DNA of 64,000 nucleotides from Xanthoparmelia taractica (taxonomy: Eukaryota; Ascomycota; Lecanoromycetes; Lecanorales; Parmeliaceae): NCBI GenBank assembly GCA_033085395.1, contig JANQBS010000050.1:62001-126000 (forward strand). The letters are read 5' to 3'. How positions within the stretch are numbered: the stretch's first letter is position 1; every line of letters begins with the position of its first letter. Made by a program: the position numbers and the translations under genes. The notes under the pieces were generated by a model that was not told where the DNA came from, did no database searches, and was given only the letters and a program-made list of their open reading frames with translations. Of this stretch, positions 43,008-55,212 are shown piece by piece.

Positions 43008-43691
43008 ACCCACTCACACACACACGCACAGCTCATCCCCCTTCCCTTCCCGTCCCTTTCCACCTACCTTATACATCTCTCCCATCCCACACCACGTGCC
43101 CGTATTAGCCATTGAACCCCTCCCAACCCCCGTAACGCTTGCTTGAGCAGGTGAGTATGTGGGATGAAGAGGGATCTGGGGTGCAGAAGATATTTTTGGT
43201 TTTTGCTCCGAGGGGAGGGAAGGGAGGGGGGTTGGGATGCTTGGTGGGAAGTAGTTGAGGATGATGGTGATGGTGATGGTGATGTTGAGGTTGATGTTGA
43301 TGTTGATGTCGATGTCGATTTTGACATGAGATGGAATGGGAGAATATATATGATAGACTTGGAAAGGGCCCATAGGCATGCCTTTTATGCTTTGGCGTTG
43401 CGATTGGTGAAGAGAGGTGTTTGTTGGCTGCCTGCTGAAGGGATACTATGGGATAGCTTTCATGGTAGGTGGGAGCTGGTGAGGGATTGGTGGGAGGCGC
43501 TGATGTTTAAGTTCATTAGCCATCGAAAGTCAGTGAAGTCGAGTATGCAGTTGCAAACCATCACAGGATCATTGGAAAGGGTTGGATTGAGTAGCACGCA
43601 GCTCGAGGGTTGCTTGGTGTTTGGATCAGTATATCAAAACGTGAAGAGATAGGCCAGGAATAGTATAGCTACAGGGTATCAATGGACAAAA
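40722..43691. other. 3-kb intergenic region, low-complexity rich
   Basis: No supported gene. It holds many pyrimidine-rich and simple-repeat patches: a C run near 42307-42316, (GAGAA) repeats at about 42688-42715, a (CT) run at about 42970-43008 followed by CA repeats, and GATGGT/GATGTT repeats at about 43259-43321. These produce spurious low-complexity frames on both strands. It could contain long leaders or a non-coding transcript, but nothing shows this directly. Confidence 0.45.
43259..43321. repeat. (GATGNT)n simple repeat
   Basis: About ten hexamer units of the GATGGT, GATGTT and GATGTC types in a row. The opposite strand gives a Ser/Thr or Ile/Asn-type frame depending on phase, not a gene. 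Confidence 0.8.
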
Positions 43692-45236
43692 TCAAATCTT
43701 TCCGCCTTGCCCCTTGAATCCGCATTCTCTGATCAATGCAGCTGCTTGCTCTGGCGCATAGCCAATGAAGACTGGACCCGTGAAGAGCATGCGTGGTTTC
43801 TCCTCCCCAGCCTCATCTGTCATGCCACCAGGAGCAATTTTCGCCCTATCACTAATATTTGCATCGGCGGCTTTGGCCTGGAAGCCCTTGGGTGTAGGAA
43901 TCGAAGCGCTCTCGCCTTGATTCAGCTGTGAGACTGCGGGAGGAACAGATATTCCCCAAGGTCGGCTCGGGGACTCTCCAACTCTAATCTCTTTTAGCGG
44001 TCTGTCAAAGTGCCCTTGCCTGTCATCCAGCTCCGAAAGATGCGTTCTGGTGTCATTCGGTATGTCTGTGCCTTCATGAACCACGTCAAGATTATGTGCC
44101 CAGTTCTCCACCTTTCGCATAGACTTCGTGTCCATAGCCACATCGTCCTCTTCCTCTTCTTCTTTGCTGGGTAGTAATGGCTGGTGCTTCACACCCAACC
44201 CCTTGATCATGTTGGTCAGGTTTCCATATTTAGCGTCTAGCTCTCGAATGGTCTGTGAGTTGCTCTGATATCGTCTGACACATATTTCATGACTTCGCGG
44301 TATCTCATGCTTGTGGTTTTCGAAGAAATGTGCGATCTCCTCGGGAGAGCGTTCGTCGAGCATACGTATGGGACACTTGGATATAGACCCTGAAATGGAT
44401 GGTGGGGGCGAGTCGTGTCTGTCGTTAACATCCTCGCGAGGGACATCAGCGATATCTTCTTGGGTATGTGGTGGCGTTGGTAGTGAACCAGGTCGTTGGG
44501 TCACTGAGGCTGGAACCTCCTGTTCGCCCACGTGAGACAACGCAGCGAATGGGCACTCGGGATTGCCAACGGTATCCTCATTGACAGCAGAGTGGCCTGC
44601 GGGGAGTGCATTATGCTTAGGAGAGTCCGTCAGGGAGTCTCGAACCTGCTGTTCATGTAACTTTTTTGCATTATGGCGACGCCATAAAGGTCCTTTCCCA
44701 TCCGTGAGTATCTTCCAAGCTTCCACGCCGTCCGCAATCATCCTAGCATTTTCTTGGTCTTCTGTTCCCATAAAAGTTTGTTCATCTCCAGATTCTGAGC
44801 GCGAGTGACGGTGTCTTGGCCCAGTGTCGCCATCCTGCTCTTGCTGCAGCCAGTCCCCAGAGCCAAGCGTTGATAGAGGTCCGTTTGAACGTGCAAGGTA
44901 CTGAGCCTACAGCAGCGGAAGCAAGTCAGCTGTCGCGAATTCAAGGTGATCAGGTAGATATCAAAGACAGTGTGAATTGCTCAGATAATGTCGGTATGTT
45001 GTCGATCACTACCACGTTTGTGACTCTAGATCTAGAGCTATTGTGTAGCATCATAGCAAGGGCGACAAAGTGAGGAAAAGAGGAGATTAAGATACCTCTT
45101 TTCGAACACGCGCAAGTCGCTGTTCAAGCTCTGTATTCTTGCTTGCCAGCTCTTGAACCTGTTGCAGCATCGCACCAAAGCCTGTAGTCAGCCTCACCAC
45201 GAGCTGCTCATAGTTTTCGCCATGAAGATTAGCCAT
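43692..45236 (-). CDS. Conserved fungal coiled-coil protein with two CP motifs, function unknown
   Basis: A 451-residue protein from exon 1 45236-45096 (47 codons) and exon 2 44906-43692, with a 189-nt intron (GTATCT...CTGTAG). The frame is exact. The N-terminus MANLHGENYEQLVVRLTTGF to about residue 47 is a coiled coil (MLQQVQELASKNTELEQRLARVRKE). The middle is Ser/Pro-rich and charged. A conserved-looking block at about 230-300 reads KCPIRMLDERSPEEIAHFFENHKHEIPRSH, then CVRRYQSNSQTIRELDAKYGNLTNMIKGLG, followed by an acidic EEEEEDD run. The C-terminus ends in TGPVFIGYAPEQAAALIRE. Two Cys-Pro dipeptides (ECPFAAL and KCPIRML) resemble heme-regulatory motifs, which is only a suggestion. No catalytic domain recognised. 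The short second exon start (AQYLARSNG) is preferred over the internal ATG at 44771 because it keeps a single continuous frame. Confidence 0.75.
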
Positions 45237-48200
45237 AGCAAATATCCTCCAAGGAGAGGATTATATATTATAGATCGATGATCGATGAAGAATAAACTGC
45301 TTCCGCCTCATTCCTCTCGCTGCCTTAAGGCCGATTTGTTTCCGGCGCTAGAATTAATGGAGGCGTTGCTATATCATGCACTTCATTCAATAAAAGCCTG
45401 GCGTGGTAAGCCAAATAATCGGATAGGTAAGACTCACACAGGCTCTCGAATGAAGTAGCTTGTCACGGATACATCTTTCTTTCCCTTTTACTCAATCATT
45501 TCCTGGATAGCAAAATAGCCCCAAGAGACCTCTGACAGTAATGGAACTTGGATACCGGTTGTTCCTGCAAGTTGGTCATCAATATATGCATGGCTCGACA
45601 GCTTTCATGACCGTGAATCATACACTCTCGAGCAAATCAAAGCAGCTGCGCAAGACCCAATGCTTTGTGCTCCCGCATTCTCTGATTCTCTTTCTGCTTC
45701 GAGCCTGCATTTCACTGTCATAGGGGAACTCTGAAAGGCATATGATATCCCTTTGCTTCGACACCCGGTGAGTCCGAATCACCTGAGTGCATCCTAGCTA
45801 CTGATCACCGCTGGTCCTATGGCCTTTTTTCTACTCTTTCTTCGTCGTCATTACCGCATTAGCCACCTATCGGATCCTAAGTCCCTCTGAATCCTTCCAT
45901 TCACCAATCACAATTACAATTGGGCCAAAAACTTGATCCCTTCATCCGGGTCTCTCCAGTTACGAATACATTGGGTTCATGTATGGCGTCATATCCGGTT
46001 GCTATTCGGTTGGTCCGGCAAATATGAACTGCTAGTCTGATATGAGTCACAATGCGTCCGAGCTACCTCAGTCTATAGACCTCTACAAGAGATCTAGTAT
46101 AAATTTTGCGGTCATGTGTAACTCCTTTGGCACCTTGGCTCCTCACGAATATGGCCGAATCGTGGTCAATCAATTACCTTGCCCTCAAGGCCAGAGCACA
46201 CGTCGGGATCGTGCACCACAATATTGGGACCCAGTAACAAACTTGGGTGGCCCGATGAGCCGCTGCAGGATTGGGATACTTACTATCACCACGAATTTAC
46301 AGAAATAGGGCCTCAGGTCGAGTTTTTGCTCGTAGGAGGCTCAGAGGAGAGCCGAGCTTCCAGATAGGGGGGCCTGCAAAGGCTTTGCTGTACTAGCCCC
46401 AGTGCGCTTCCAACGATTGGATACGCTGATACGACCGTACGCGGATTCGATCCGCCATTTATTGTGTGCCTGACCTGCGGCGCTCACAAGTGCTTGCCTA
46501 GGCGTGGCACCCGGATCTAAAAATGTAACAGCGCCACCCATTCCGAGAATATGCGTGCATAGTAAACCCTGTCACACTTTCATTTGCACTGCGAACCCTT
46601 GCCTAACTCCTTAATGGTTAGTGATCTTTGCATTTTCGCGTGGTGTGCTACGCATTCTTAGGCAAAAACATCGATGCCGCAAGTCTTTAGCTAAAACCCC
46701 CATCTCTTGTCCGATCTACAGTCCTTGCACGTTTGTGGAATAGATAAAGCATGAATGTATGACGTTGCGACATTCCTCACGACCTTGGCGGTCGTCCGAG
46801 CAAGTACCTTCTCTGGATACCTTCTGTTCAGCTTCTGCAAGCTTTCACCGGCTAATTTTCATCCGTTTACAGTTGCTAGGACTCGAAATATCATTTCCCA
46901 ATCAACGCAATCAACTTCTGCATATCATATTGAGTGATCTCAGCACTCCGTTTTGGTGTCAAATTGCTGGAGCAACAAGCCCGTACGTTTTAGCGGCCAT
47001 ATTGCGGGGTCTTTGCACATGTCAGATCATCCTGCATGTGAGTATGTCTGTACAACATGCAGTTAGTGGTGTCCAGCGCTCCGAAATTTAGTGTATCTCT
47101 ATCAAATCAGCGCGTCTCGCAGCGGACATTGTTTGGCTTCCGTTTGGCGAAAGTCACAGATGCAATCCTTTCTGGAATCACTGGAAAGGGGAACATTTCA
47201 GACGTATGTAATTTTCATTGATGTCGCAAGCTGTATCTGAAAAGCCAGTCTCACCAGCCAACTCACAATGAAGCTTTCCTCGTGCGTTAGCTAGCCACTA
47301 CGATACTTATTGCACGATGCATCTGTCAACCTCCCTTGGCACCTTTGATAGGGGTGCTATGCCGGCAGCGGACATCAGAGAACCCAGGGGTGATATAGAA
47401 TACATGGTCTACGCGCTTTGAACAAGGTGGGTGTGTGGGTGCAAGCGGGCAGGTGTAAGCCCCACAGGCAGCGATCTAGAATCTCACTTTCTATATAACG
47501 AGAGTTCCGCTGCGCATAGATCTTTCAACGACGATAACCTGGGCCGGCGAATTCTTTGTGTTGATATCAAAAAGAGCCATGGAAAAAACAATCAAAGACG
47601 GAATTCTAACTAATGCCCCTACCAGAGAAATCGAGACCACTCGTGGCGACCACTCGTTGTAGCCCATCGACTTCGCGGAGCAAGATTTCTGCGCCCAGCA
47701 GTGGACTGCAATCACCCGCATCTGAAATCTCGACATTGACGACCTCCATGACGATACCAATAGCCAGAAGACGTGGACTTCGGAGTCGATTATCGCTCAT
47801 TTCTGAATGGAATATTCAGAGGGGTACAGCAGAAGCATCTTGAGTCGGGGAAATGGGGGCTGGTGATGAGGAATTCGTGGAATTTGATGTTGTCGGTGGG
47901 ATTTTGAATTATAGACTGTTCAACAGGACCAACTGCTACGGTCAAAAACATTTGAGTGGGTACTGAAGCTTGTTCACAAGGCTTCATTCTCAAAGGCAGT
48001 TCTGATTTGGATTTCTCAGCAACGAGGACCCGACTTCGAGAAAAAGTTCTTAAGCAGATCACGGGCCAGATGGTGACACAGCATATGTAAGACGTAGAGA
48101 CGCACAGCTCTAGGATGAAGCCCAGAAGCTTAGAAAAAGGACCCTCCAACTATTCTACACAAGAGCCAAGAATGTGATGTGCAGAGCAGTAAAACACACA

Positions 48201-49982
48201 AACCTGCAGCCTGTATGATTTGACTTCAGACCATACCGGATTAGTGAGGCACGAGCCAAGTGAGTGGCCCGGTTAGTAGCAAACCCAGCCATATGCGTGC
48301 AGCCCCGACCTAGGCTGAACTCCCTGCTTCTTATTTTTTTAGAACAGGAAGGTACTGTAGGTAGAATAGTGTGCTGGTCTGTACCTCTTGTTTTGGCTAG
48401 CCATTGGGCATTCTCGGCTTCGTCCGGTTCTCTTCTCTGGCCAAAACAGCAAGAAAAATTTTACTCAGGTCTCTGGCCAGCAATGAAAATCTATAGGCGT
48501 CTTTCCGAAATATATCGGCTCTCCTGCCGACCACCATGACATTCGGATCGTGCGGTTCTCCGGAGATAATTGGTGTGTTGCTCGAGGACTTTGGGTATGG
48601 GAAATTAGTCTTGTTTCCTTTTCTCAGCTCCTGAATTTCTAGAACATAGCGATTCAAATCGCCGCTGCATGGCGGGAATGCGCAATCTCTGGTTGGCCCT
48701 AAGATGTGTTCCTCTCGCTCAGGTCTAGCAGACAATTGTGTATTGGAGATGTGAGTATGGCGGTATGTCTGGCAAAGAGCCTTCAGGACCAGTAGCCGCC
48801 CAAGGTGAATGAGAAGGTTAGCTAGGACTGGTGATTTTGTAGGATAAAAAGAAGGTAGATAGTGTACTACGGTCTAAACTTGGTTGAATGCATTTTCGGT
48901 TTCAGAACCCAAGGTGGACAGGCTATGATCCAAATCTACACCAGTAGCCATACAGACGCTGGATGCTCTAGTACTACCCTAGCAGCCTTGTCCGAGGTTT
49001 AAGGTGAACGAGTACATGCTGGATAAGTAGCTTCATTACCCGCAAGTCAAGTTTAACCGCGTAGCAGAGAAACGAGCAATCCTTGGAGTAGGACGATATT
49101 ACACAGTTCCCAGCGATTCTGACTTGCTTTGTTAATGGCATGGAAATTGATAGCCTTTCGACTCTCGCTGCGGTATTTGGATTGACAAGACATCGATTGC
49201 ATCAGAGCGAGTGGCATCGTCGTCCATGCATACACGAAGTTTGCAATATGCCTGCAGGAACAGTTGTCAACTCAGGAGACATGTGGCTTACGAGGTAGCG
49301 AAATCGCTGGAGGACATGATTGAGCAACGGTGGAGAGGACTGACAGAAAGGCGTTGACAGCGAGCTTGCTGTAATGACATTATGTCCCTATGCCCATACA
49401 CATCGACAAGGCTGCCGATTCGTCACCCCCACCTCAATGGATGTTAGTGCTTACTTTGTACATCACAACGGATTACACGTGTCAGCCTAGTAAGAATAGC
49501 TCGCATTCGAAAGACTTTTCGGCACAAAAGGTGATTACCGCTGCCTTGAGCATCGCTTCTCTGGGCAATACAATAGGCGTCATATCCCGCCGTTTATCAT
49601 CAGTCATTAAGTATTAACGGTAACGTGGCCATCAGAATGAGGTGGTCGCCTTAAGCATCAAGTCCGGTGGAGTATTTACGCTGACCCTGTTGACTTTGCG
49701 GGATTTACTCCCCCGGCTGACCTTGATACGCCGGAAGCTAGACCTAAGACGGTAAAGCTTCCGGCGTGCCTCAAGGCTGACTGAAATGGGGGTAGTGATC
49801 ACGGTGGATGGTTGATCGCAAGGCGGGGAGCAAGAGCACGGCCCGTCACACATTATTGAGCCTTCGGGTTGCAGCGGCAGACATCATAAGTATGTAAGAT
49901 TTCCTATACCTCCATCCTCTCCTAACTTCTCTAGTCTTTCCGTCCTTCTCCTAGACATTGAGAGCGTTAAGGAAAAGCCAAA
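45237..49982. other. 4.7-kb gene-poor region
   Basis: No intact gene was recognised on either strand. Weakly coding-like pieces occur on the minus strand at about 47790-48149 and 48397-48735 (for example ARDLSKIFLAVLAREENRTKPR), but they do not join into a known family. A foldback element at 49706-49798 is listed separately. The last 150 bases are the promoter and CT-rich leader of the GRDP gene. Confidence 0.45.
49706..49798. repeat. Foldback inverted repeat of about 93 bp
   Basis: CGCCGGAAGCT (49729-49739) and its exact reverse complement AGCTTCCGGCG (49756-49766) flank a 16-base loop. The similarity extends outward with gaps (CCTTGA, GGCTGA/GTCAGC, ACTCCCCC/ACTACCCCC), giving arms of about 40 bases. 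This resembles a very small MITE or a decayed hairpin. Confidence 0.65.
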
Positions 49983-52327
49983 ATGGTCGCCTCAGAAACT
50001 GTGGCTGTGGAGAAGCATGGCCTTCCCACTCCTCCCAATGATTCACTACCACCTCCAGCATACGCACAGGGAGATTTGACTTCCAATGTGCCTGATATTA
50101 CAGCAGCCTTCTCCAACCTCAACCTAACTCTTTCCGCCAAACCAACACCTGACATCTGTATCGCGCATCTCAAGCTCCTCGAAGCTTTTCATCAGCATCG
50201 CGAAGATGTTGCCTTTGAAGACGGTCGTTTCGGCATTGAAGACAGTTTTGCTGTTGCCGGCGAATCCGACCAAAAAAGCGCCGAGCTACTCGCCAAAATT
50301 CGTGAGAAGCGATGGCAAGTCTACGTTACCAAGGCTTCCAAACGATTTGAACGATGGTGGGCCACATGTGTTGAGCCCAAAGAAGAGAGCAGCAGACTTC
50401 TTAGCCAAAGCAGAATCCCGGAGGTTTTCAAACAGACCCCAGATGTTGGTGAAAGTTTAGAATGGAGAAGAGATCATTTGCCTCCGCTTGGTAAGTATCA
50501 CGGTACAGGCTAGTGCATGCATACATAGTAACCTCAAACATAGATGTCATCATGGTCTGGCATGCATACATGCTTAACCCAAGAGACTTTCTCGAGGACT
50601 GCCTCCGTCAAGGAAAGATGAGATTTTGGAGGGCTGGCTTGCCTTGGGCGGTCATCGACCCCTGTATCGACAACAATACCTTCGAATACAGTGCAAGTGA
50701 TGCGGCTATGGAGTATTTCGAAGACCGGACAGGGTATAAATGGAACAGTCTGGACGATTCTCCCAAAGCCATTATCGAATGTCCATCGTGCAGACAGAAA
50801 CTGTATGTGCCGTGGACGAGATGGGACTCTCAGTCTGCATGGACCAAAAGAGGCTTAGATTACGCCGAATTGTCCGTGGAGTCGGCGCCGGCGGGCTTTT
50901 CAGATAAGAATTTTGAAGTCAAGTGCCAATGTGGCGTCGTCATTAATCATGAATTGAACCGAATTCAAAAATTCCGGAAAGACATACAGGCGCTGCGTGA
51001 CCTGGATGTTCCAATGCCCGGTACAATTTTGACTCTTGACGGTTTGTATCTTCCCTTTCCCGGCCGAACATGGACACCAGAGGCTTACGCAATGCCAGGC
51101 ATTGTCGAGAGACCACATTTTCTTAGCTCCCATCCTTCTTTATTTCCGAATCGACTCATAGACGGACCCAGCAGATCATTATACAACAATCTACTATCAC
51201 TCACTGTCCCTCAGGATCATGGCAAAAAGGAGGTGACCGAAATCCGCCGAGAGATCGAAACTTTCCTGAAAGACAAAGCCTACGTCAGGAGACAAAACAG
51301 CAGGACTCCGAAAAGGGCAGAAAAGATCGCGGTTCGCCGCATGATGTCCCGCTACTGGGAAAACGCCTCCCCCTTCGCTCTCGACCTCGTCGGTGCTGTC
51401 ATCCGTCAATGTTCATTCATCGAGAAGATGCACTCAATCGACTGGATCCACTCACCAGCCGCCAAATCCACCATGGCTCGTCTTATCCAAAAGTACACCC
51501 GCTACATTGATATGATTGCTTCCAACCCCAATCAGACCGCTGTCCCTACTCTCGATGTCGACCTGGCATGGCATACGCATCAACTTTCACCGCCATACTA
51601 CTACGCCTACACAGTGGCAAAGACCGCTCGTTTTATCGACCACGACGACAAGATCGAAGAGACAGTCCTGTCTAGAGCCTTTGAATGGACCAGCAAAACC
51701 TACCAGAAGACGTATAATGAGCTCTACTCAGAGTGCACATGCTGGTACTGCGAAGCAATCCGCGAATCCCACACCTCGTCGCTGAAACGGGTATTGGGCG
51801 GTAACAACACCATCGAGTCCCAACTCGACCACCTCCACGCTGGGAACACGAATCCAAACACATCCCCCCACATCTCAGCTCACAGTGCCATCAGAGCAGA
51901 CAAGGACAGCAAACGCGCCATACGCGATGCCACCCTCAAAGCCAAGCTCGAGCGCGACTACCAAAAAGCCTGCAATCATGCCCGTAAAAAGGGTCGCACC
52001 CCACCCACCAGGGATGACTACCACGGGTCCGCTTCTGCAATGGCATATGGCTATCCGATTGGCATACCTTACTACGCACCCTACATGGGCGATCCATGCA
52101 CCGGCGGGTTCTATGCAGCAAATCCTGCATGTGCGAACTTCACGCCTGGGGCTGCCGGCAATTGTTGCGCGGGTGCTTGCGGGGGCGGTGTTGCGGCCGG
52201 TGCTTGTGGTGGAGGCGGATCTGGCGGTTGTGCTGGAGGCGCGGCCGGAGGATGTGGGGGTGGAGGTGGGGGGTGCGGGGGAGGAGGTGGCGGCGGAGGC
52301 TGCGGTGGTGGTGGTGGTGGTGGTTGA
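49983..52327 (+). CDS. Glycine-rich domain-containing protein (GRDP, DUF1399 family)
   Basis: A 763-residue protein from exons 49983-50490 and 50544-52327, with a 53-nt intron (GTAAGT...ACATAG). The frame is exact. Family hallmarks: VIMVWHAYMLNPRDFLEDCL just after the splice, VDLAWHTHQLSPPYYYAYTV near residue 520, and a tandem pair of DUF1399-like modules around them. Between them are CxxC pairs (ECPSCRQKLYVPW, KCQCGVVINHEL) that could bind zinc. The C-terminal 100 residues turn into a PYYAPYMGDPC segment and then an almost pure Gly/Cys tail. Plant GRDPs take part in stress and hormone responses; the fungal role is not known. In plants the glycine-rich part is also C-terminal, so the architecture is comparable. 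The ATG follows a pyrimidine-rich leader. Confidence 0.85.
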
Positions 52328-53802
52328 TTGATTGGGGTTTGCAGCTTTGAGGGTCGGTCGGAGAGTATGTGGTTGAGACGGGCGTTGAGAGCAGGGTGAG
52401 GGTTTCGGATAATACCTGTGGTTCGTTCATTTGATGTCCTTGTTCTCGTTGCGGTCTTGTCACTCCTTCTTTTCATCTATCGCTCTAGCTGTTCTTATAT
52501 CTCTTCCTCAGCGCTCAGTCTCGTCCTTACCGTTCACGATCCCATCTCCTCAACGAACTGCCCCGCGTCGAATCCCCCAACCCCCAAACCACATTCTCAC
52601 CACCTTCAAGCGCCCACACAAAATCAATCTTCAGTACCTAGAGCAGAAAACCTCCCCAAAATTTGCACCACTCTCACCTCATCGCCAAGCGCAAGCATGG
52701 TCCTTGTATACGGCCATTATACAATTCACAACTCACAATACAAGCACGCAAGCACGACCCGTGTCATCAGACCAACTCCCCTCGTCCCCCCTACGTGATG
52801 TCCGGCTTTTATTATTCACGTTTTTTTTCTACAAGATCAGCTGCCGTGAAGGTTGGAACCTCTTTGACTATTCGGAGCGGATTGGATATCGCGCTGAGGT
52901 TGCCGAGTGCTGAGGTTGAGGAGTATGGAGTGAGATGTAATAGGGTTGTTAAGCTGAACGGCAGCAAAGGGTCTGCATAAATGGGTGAGGAAAGGCCAAG
53001 GTAATCGCAATGGGGTCCCGCAAGTAGCTTAGCTAGTGTAGCGCTGAGGGCCATAAGGTAAGTAACGGTCCCCAAGGTACCTAAGGTATCCATCGACCAA
53101 ATTTTTAAATTTTACTTGTACATCTCTACAACCAAAACTTACGGGAACCAAGATGTTGGATGGATTGAGCCAAGGCACTGGGACACATGTATGGCGCTAG
53201 CTCACGAACGAAGAAAAGGTGCTGCGTGAGCACACTTCTTGTGCGGGGGTAATGTGGTTGTGTTAAGCAGTGTTTCGACCTATAGGGGAGAGAGACGTGA
53301 GGTGGAGCTCGCGTTCGCGTTAAGGTAGGTCTTCCGGAATCAGATATTCAGAGTCCTGTCCAAGCTCGAAACATGGGAAATCATCAAGGGACTTGATAAC
53401 ACATGGCTACCTTATGGAAATGATAGATAATACGCTCACTACTACATGAGGCCCCCAAAATCCCACGGCCCACCAAGGATGGCACTTGTACTCCTTTGGG
53501 AATAAGAGCCCCCAACGGAGCGTCGGACATAATCAAGGCGTCGGCTGCCACATGGTCGAAGCGGTTTACAACAGTAGTGAAGGATTCGCCACCTGGCGAC
53601 CAAGGATTGTCGCGGTTGAAAGGGGACACGGAAAAGATCGGCCATATATAAGAGTAGTTAGGCTGCATAGCTCCTACAACACAAAGCGGCCCGATCTGGC
53701 CCCGGCTTGGCTTTCCATTATTACATAAATGGCTTCACACCGTGCATGAAATCTCAACACCTCGGTCAGCTCAGCTACAATTCCTGGAAAAAGCCATACA
53801 AA
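52328..53802. other. Intergenic, no gene recognised
   Basis: About 1.5 kb. Small frames are present but show no motif. AAGGTACCTAAGGTA-type motifs occur near 53074-53090. The 3' part is the promoter of the amine-oxidoreductase gene. Confidence 0.4.
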
Positions 53803-55212
53803 ATGGCCCTCTTAACGCTCCTCTTCCAATTATTGATCCTCACCACTTTCTCATCCCTCACAACCGCCTTCCCTCAAGTAATCGATATAAAGTCCTTCCC
53901 CGCCTCCTCAATAATTACTCGCGACATCTGTATCATCGGAGGCGGCTCCACGGGTACCTACAGCGCAGTCCGCATTTCAGATTCCGGAAAAAGCGTCGTC
54001 GTCGTCGAGGCCAATGATAGACTAGGGGGACATACAAACACCTATACCGACCCCAGCACCAACGAAACCGTCGACTACGGCGTCATTGTCTTTCACGATC
54101 TCGAGATTGTCAAGAATTACTTCGCCCGATTCCATGTCCCACTCACGACGGCCTCGTTCGCCGCTCCCGGTCAGGTGAACGAGTATGTGGATTTCACGAC
54201 AGGAAAATTGGTGGCTGGATACGTGCCTGCTAATGCGTCGGCCGCTTTGGCGGGATATGGGGCTCAGTTGGCCAAGTATCCGTATGTGGAAGCCGGCTTT
54301 GATCTCCCAGATCCTGTCCCTGCGGATTTGCTGCTTCCGTTTGGGGACTTCGTCAAGAAGTATCACCTCGAGGCCGCGGTGGGCTTTATATCCGCGTTTG
54401 CCCAAGGACTCGGAAATCTGCTCGAGCAGTGTACACTGTACGTATTCAAGAACTTCGGCCTCGGTATCCTGCAGGAGCTACAAACCGGTTTCTTGACCAC
54501 CGTCCGCCGAGACAACAGCGAGATCTACAAAAAAGCGCTCGCGGAACTCGGACCAAACGTCTTGCTGCGAAGCCACGTCATCGCCACGGACCGCAGCGGC
54601 CCCGACGGCGTCAAGGTCCTCGTCCAAACACCCACCGGCCGAAAACTCATCCTCGCCAAAAAACTCCTCGTCACCATCCCCCCCAAACTCAAAAACCTCC
54701 TCGGCTTCGACCTCTCCACCAACGAAACCACCCTCTTCGCCCAATTCCTCAACAGCGCCTACTACACCGCCCTCATCCGCCACACCTCCATCCCACCACG
54801 CACCTCCCTCACCAACATCGGCGCCAACACCCCTTACAACATACCCCCGCTCCCAGGCCTCTACGGCATCTCCCCGACGCGCATCCCGGGCCTCTTCGAC
54901 GTAAAAGTGGGCTCCGCGACCGCCCTCTCGGACGCGCAGGTCAAAGCGCTCATTGTATCGAGCGTAATGCGTTTGCGGACCGCTGGCACCCTCAACACCA
55001 CGACGCCGGAATTCGCGGCGTATGAGAGCCACACGCCGTTTGAGCTGACGGTGCCGAAGGAGGCGATTGCGGGTGGGTTTTACAAGGACTTGTATGCGCT
55101 GCAGGGGCAGAGGCATACGTGGTACACGGGGGCGGCGTTCCATACGCATGATTCGTCGCTGCTGTGGCAGTTTACCGAGGGCTTGATGCCGGGTATCTTG
55201 GCCGGGTTGTAG
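53803..55212 (+). CDS. Secreted FAD-dependent amine oxidase-like oxidoreductase (beta-cyclopiazonate dehydrogenase-like)
   Basis: A 469-residue single-exon flavoprotein. The chosen ATG starts a signal peptide (MALLTLLFQLLILTTFSSLTTA); a longer frame begins 32 codons upstream but adds no recognised feature. The dinucleotide-binding fold is clear: ICIIGGGSTGTYSAV at 43-57, the acidic ribose-binding Glu in VVVVEANDRLGGH at 66-77, then a VDYGVIVF segment. The C-terminus has the DVKVGSATALSDAQVKALIV region and the closing flavin motif RHTWYTGAAFHTHDSSLLWQFTEGLMPGIL. Fungal members are often named beta-cyclopiazonate dehydrogenase after the enzyme that oxidises the indole alkaloid intermediate. No prenyltransferase or NRPS-PKS gene is nearby, so that specific reaction should not be assumed. 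Codons in the 3' half are very GC-rich. Confidence 0.85.
   Translation: MALLTLLFQLLILTTFSSLTTAFPQVIDIKSFPASSIITRDICIIGGGSTGTYSAVRISDSGKSVVVVEANDRLGGHTNTYTDPSTNETVDYGVIVFHDLEIVKNYFARFHVPLTTASFAAPGQVNEYVDFTTGKLVAGYVPANASAALAGYGAQLAKYPYVEAGFDLPDPVPADLLLPFGDFVKKYHLEAAVGFISAFAQGLGNLLEQCTLYVFKNFGLGILQELQTGFLTTVRRDNSEIYKKALAELGPNVLLRSHVIATDRSGPDGVKVLVQTPTGRKLILAKKLLVTIPPKLKNLLGFDLSTNETTLFAQFLNSAYYTALIRHTSIPPRTSLTNIGANTPYNIPPLPGLYGISPTRIPGLFDVKVGSATALSDAQVKALIVSSVMRLRTAGTLNTTTPEFAAYESHTPFELTVPKEAIAGGFYKDLYALQGQRHTWYTGAAFHTHDSSLLWQFTEGLMPGILAGL

Noticed and set aside
42810..43379. Low-complexity frames in CT, CA and GAT repeats
   Set aside because: Encoded residues simply reflect dinucleotide and hexanucleotide repeats.
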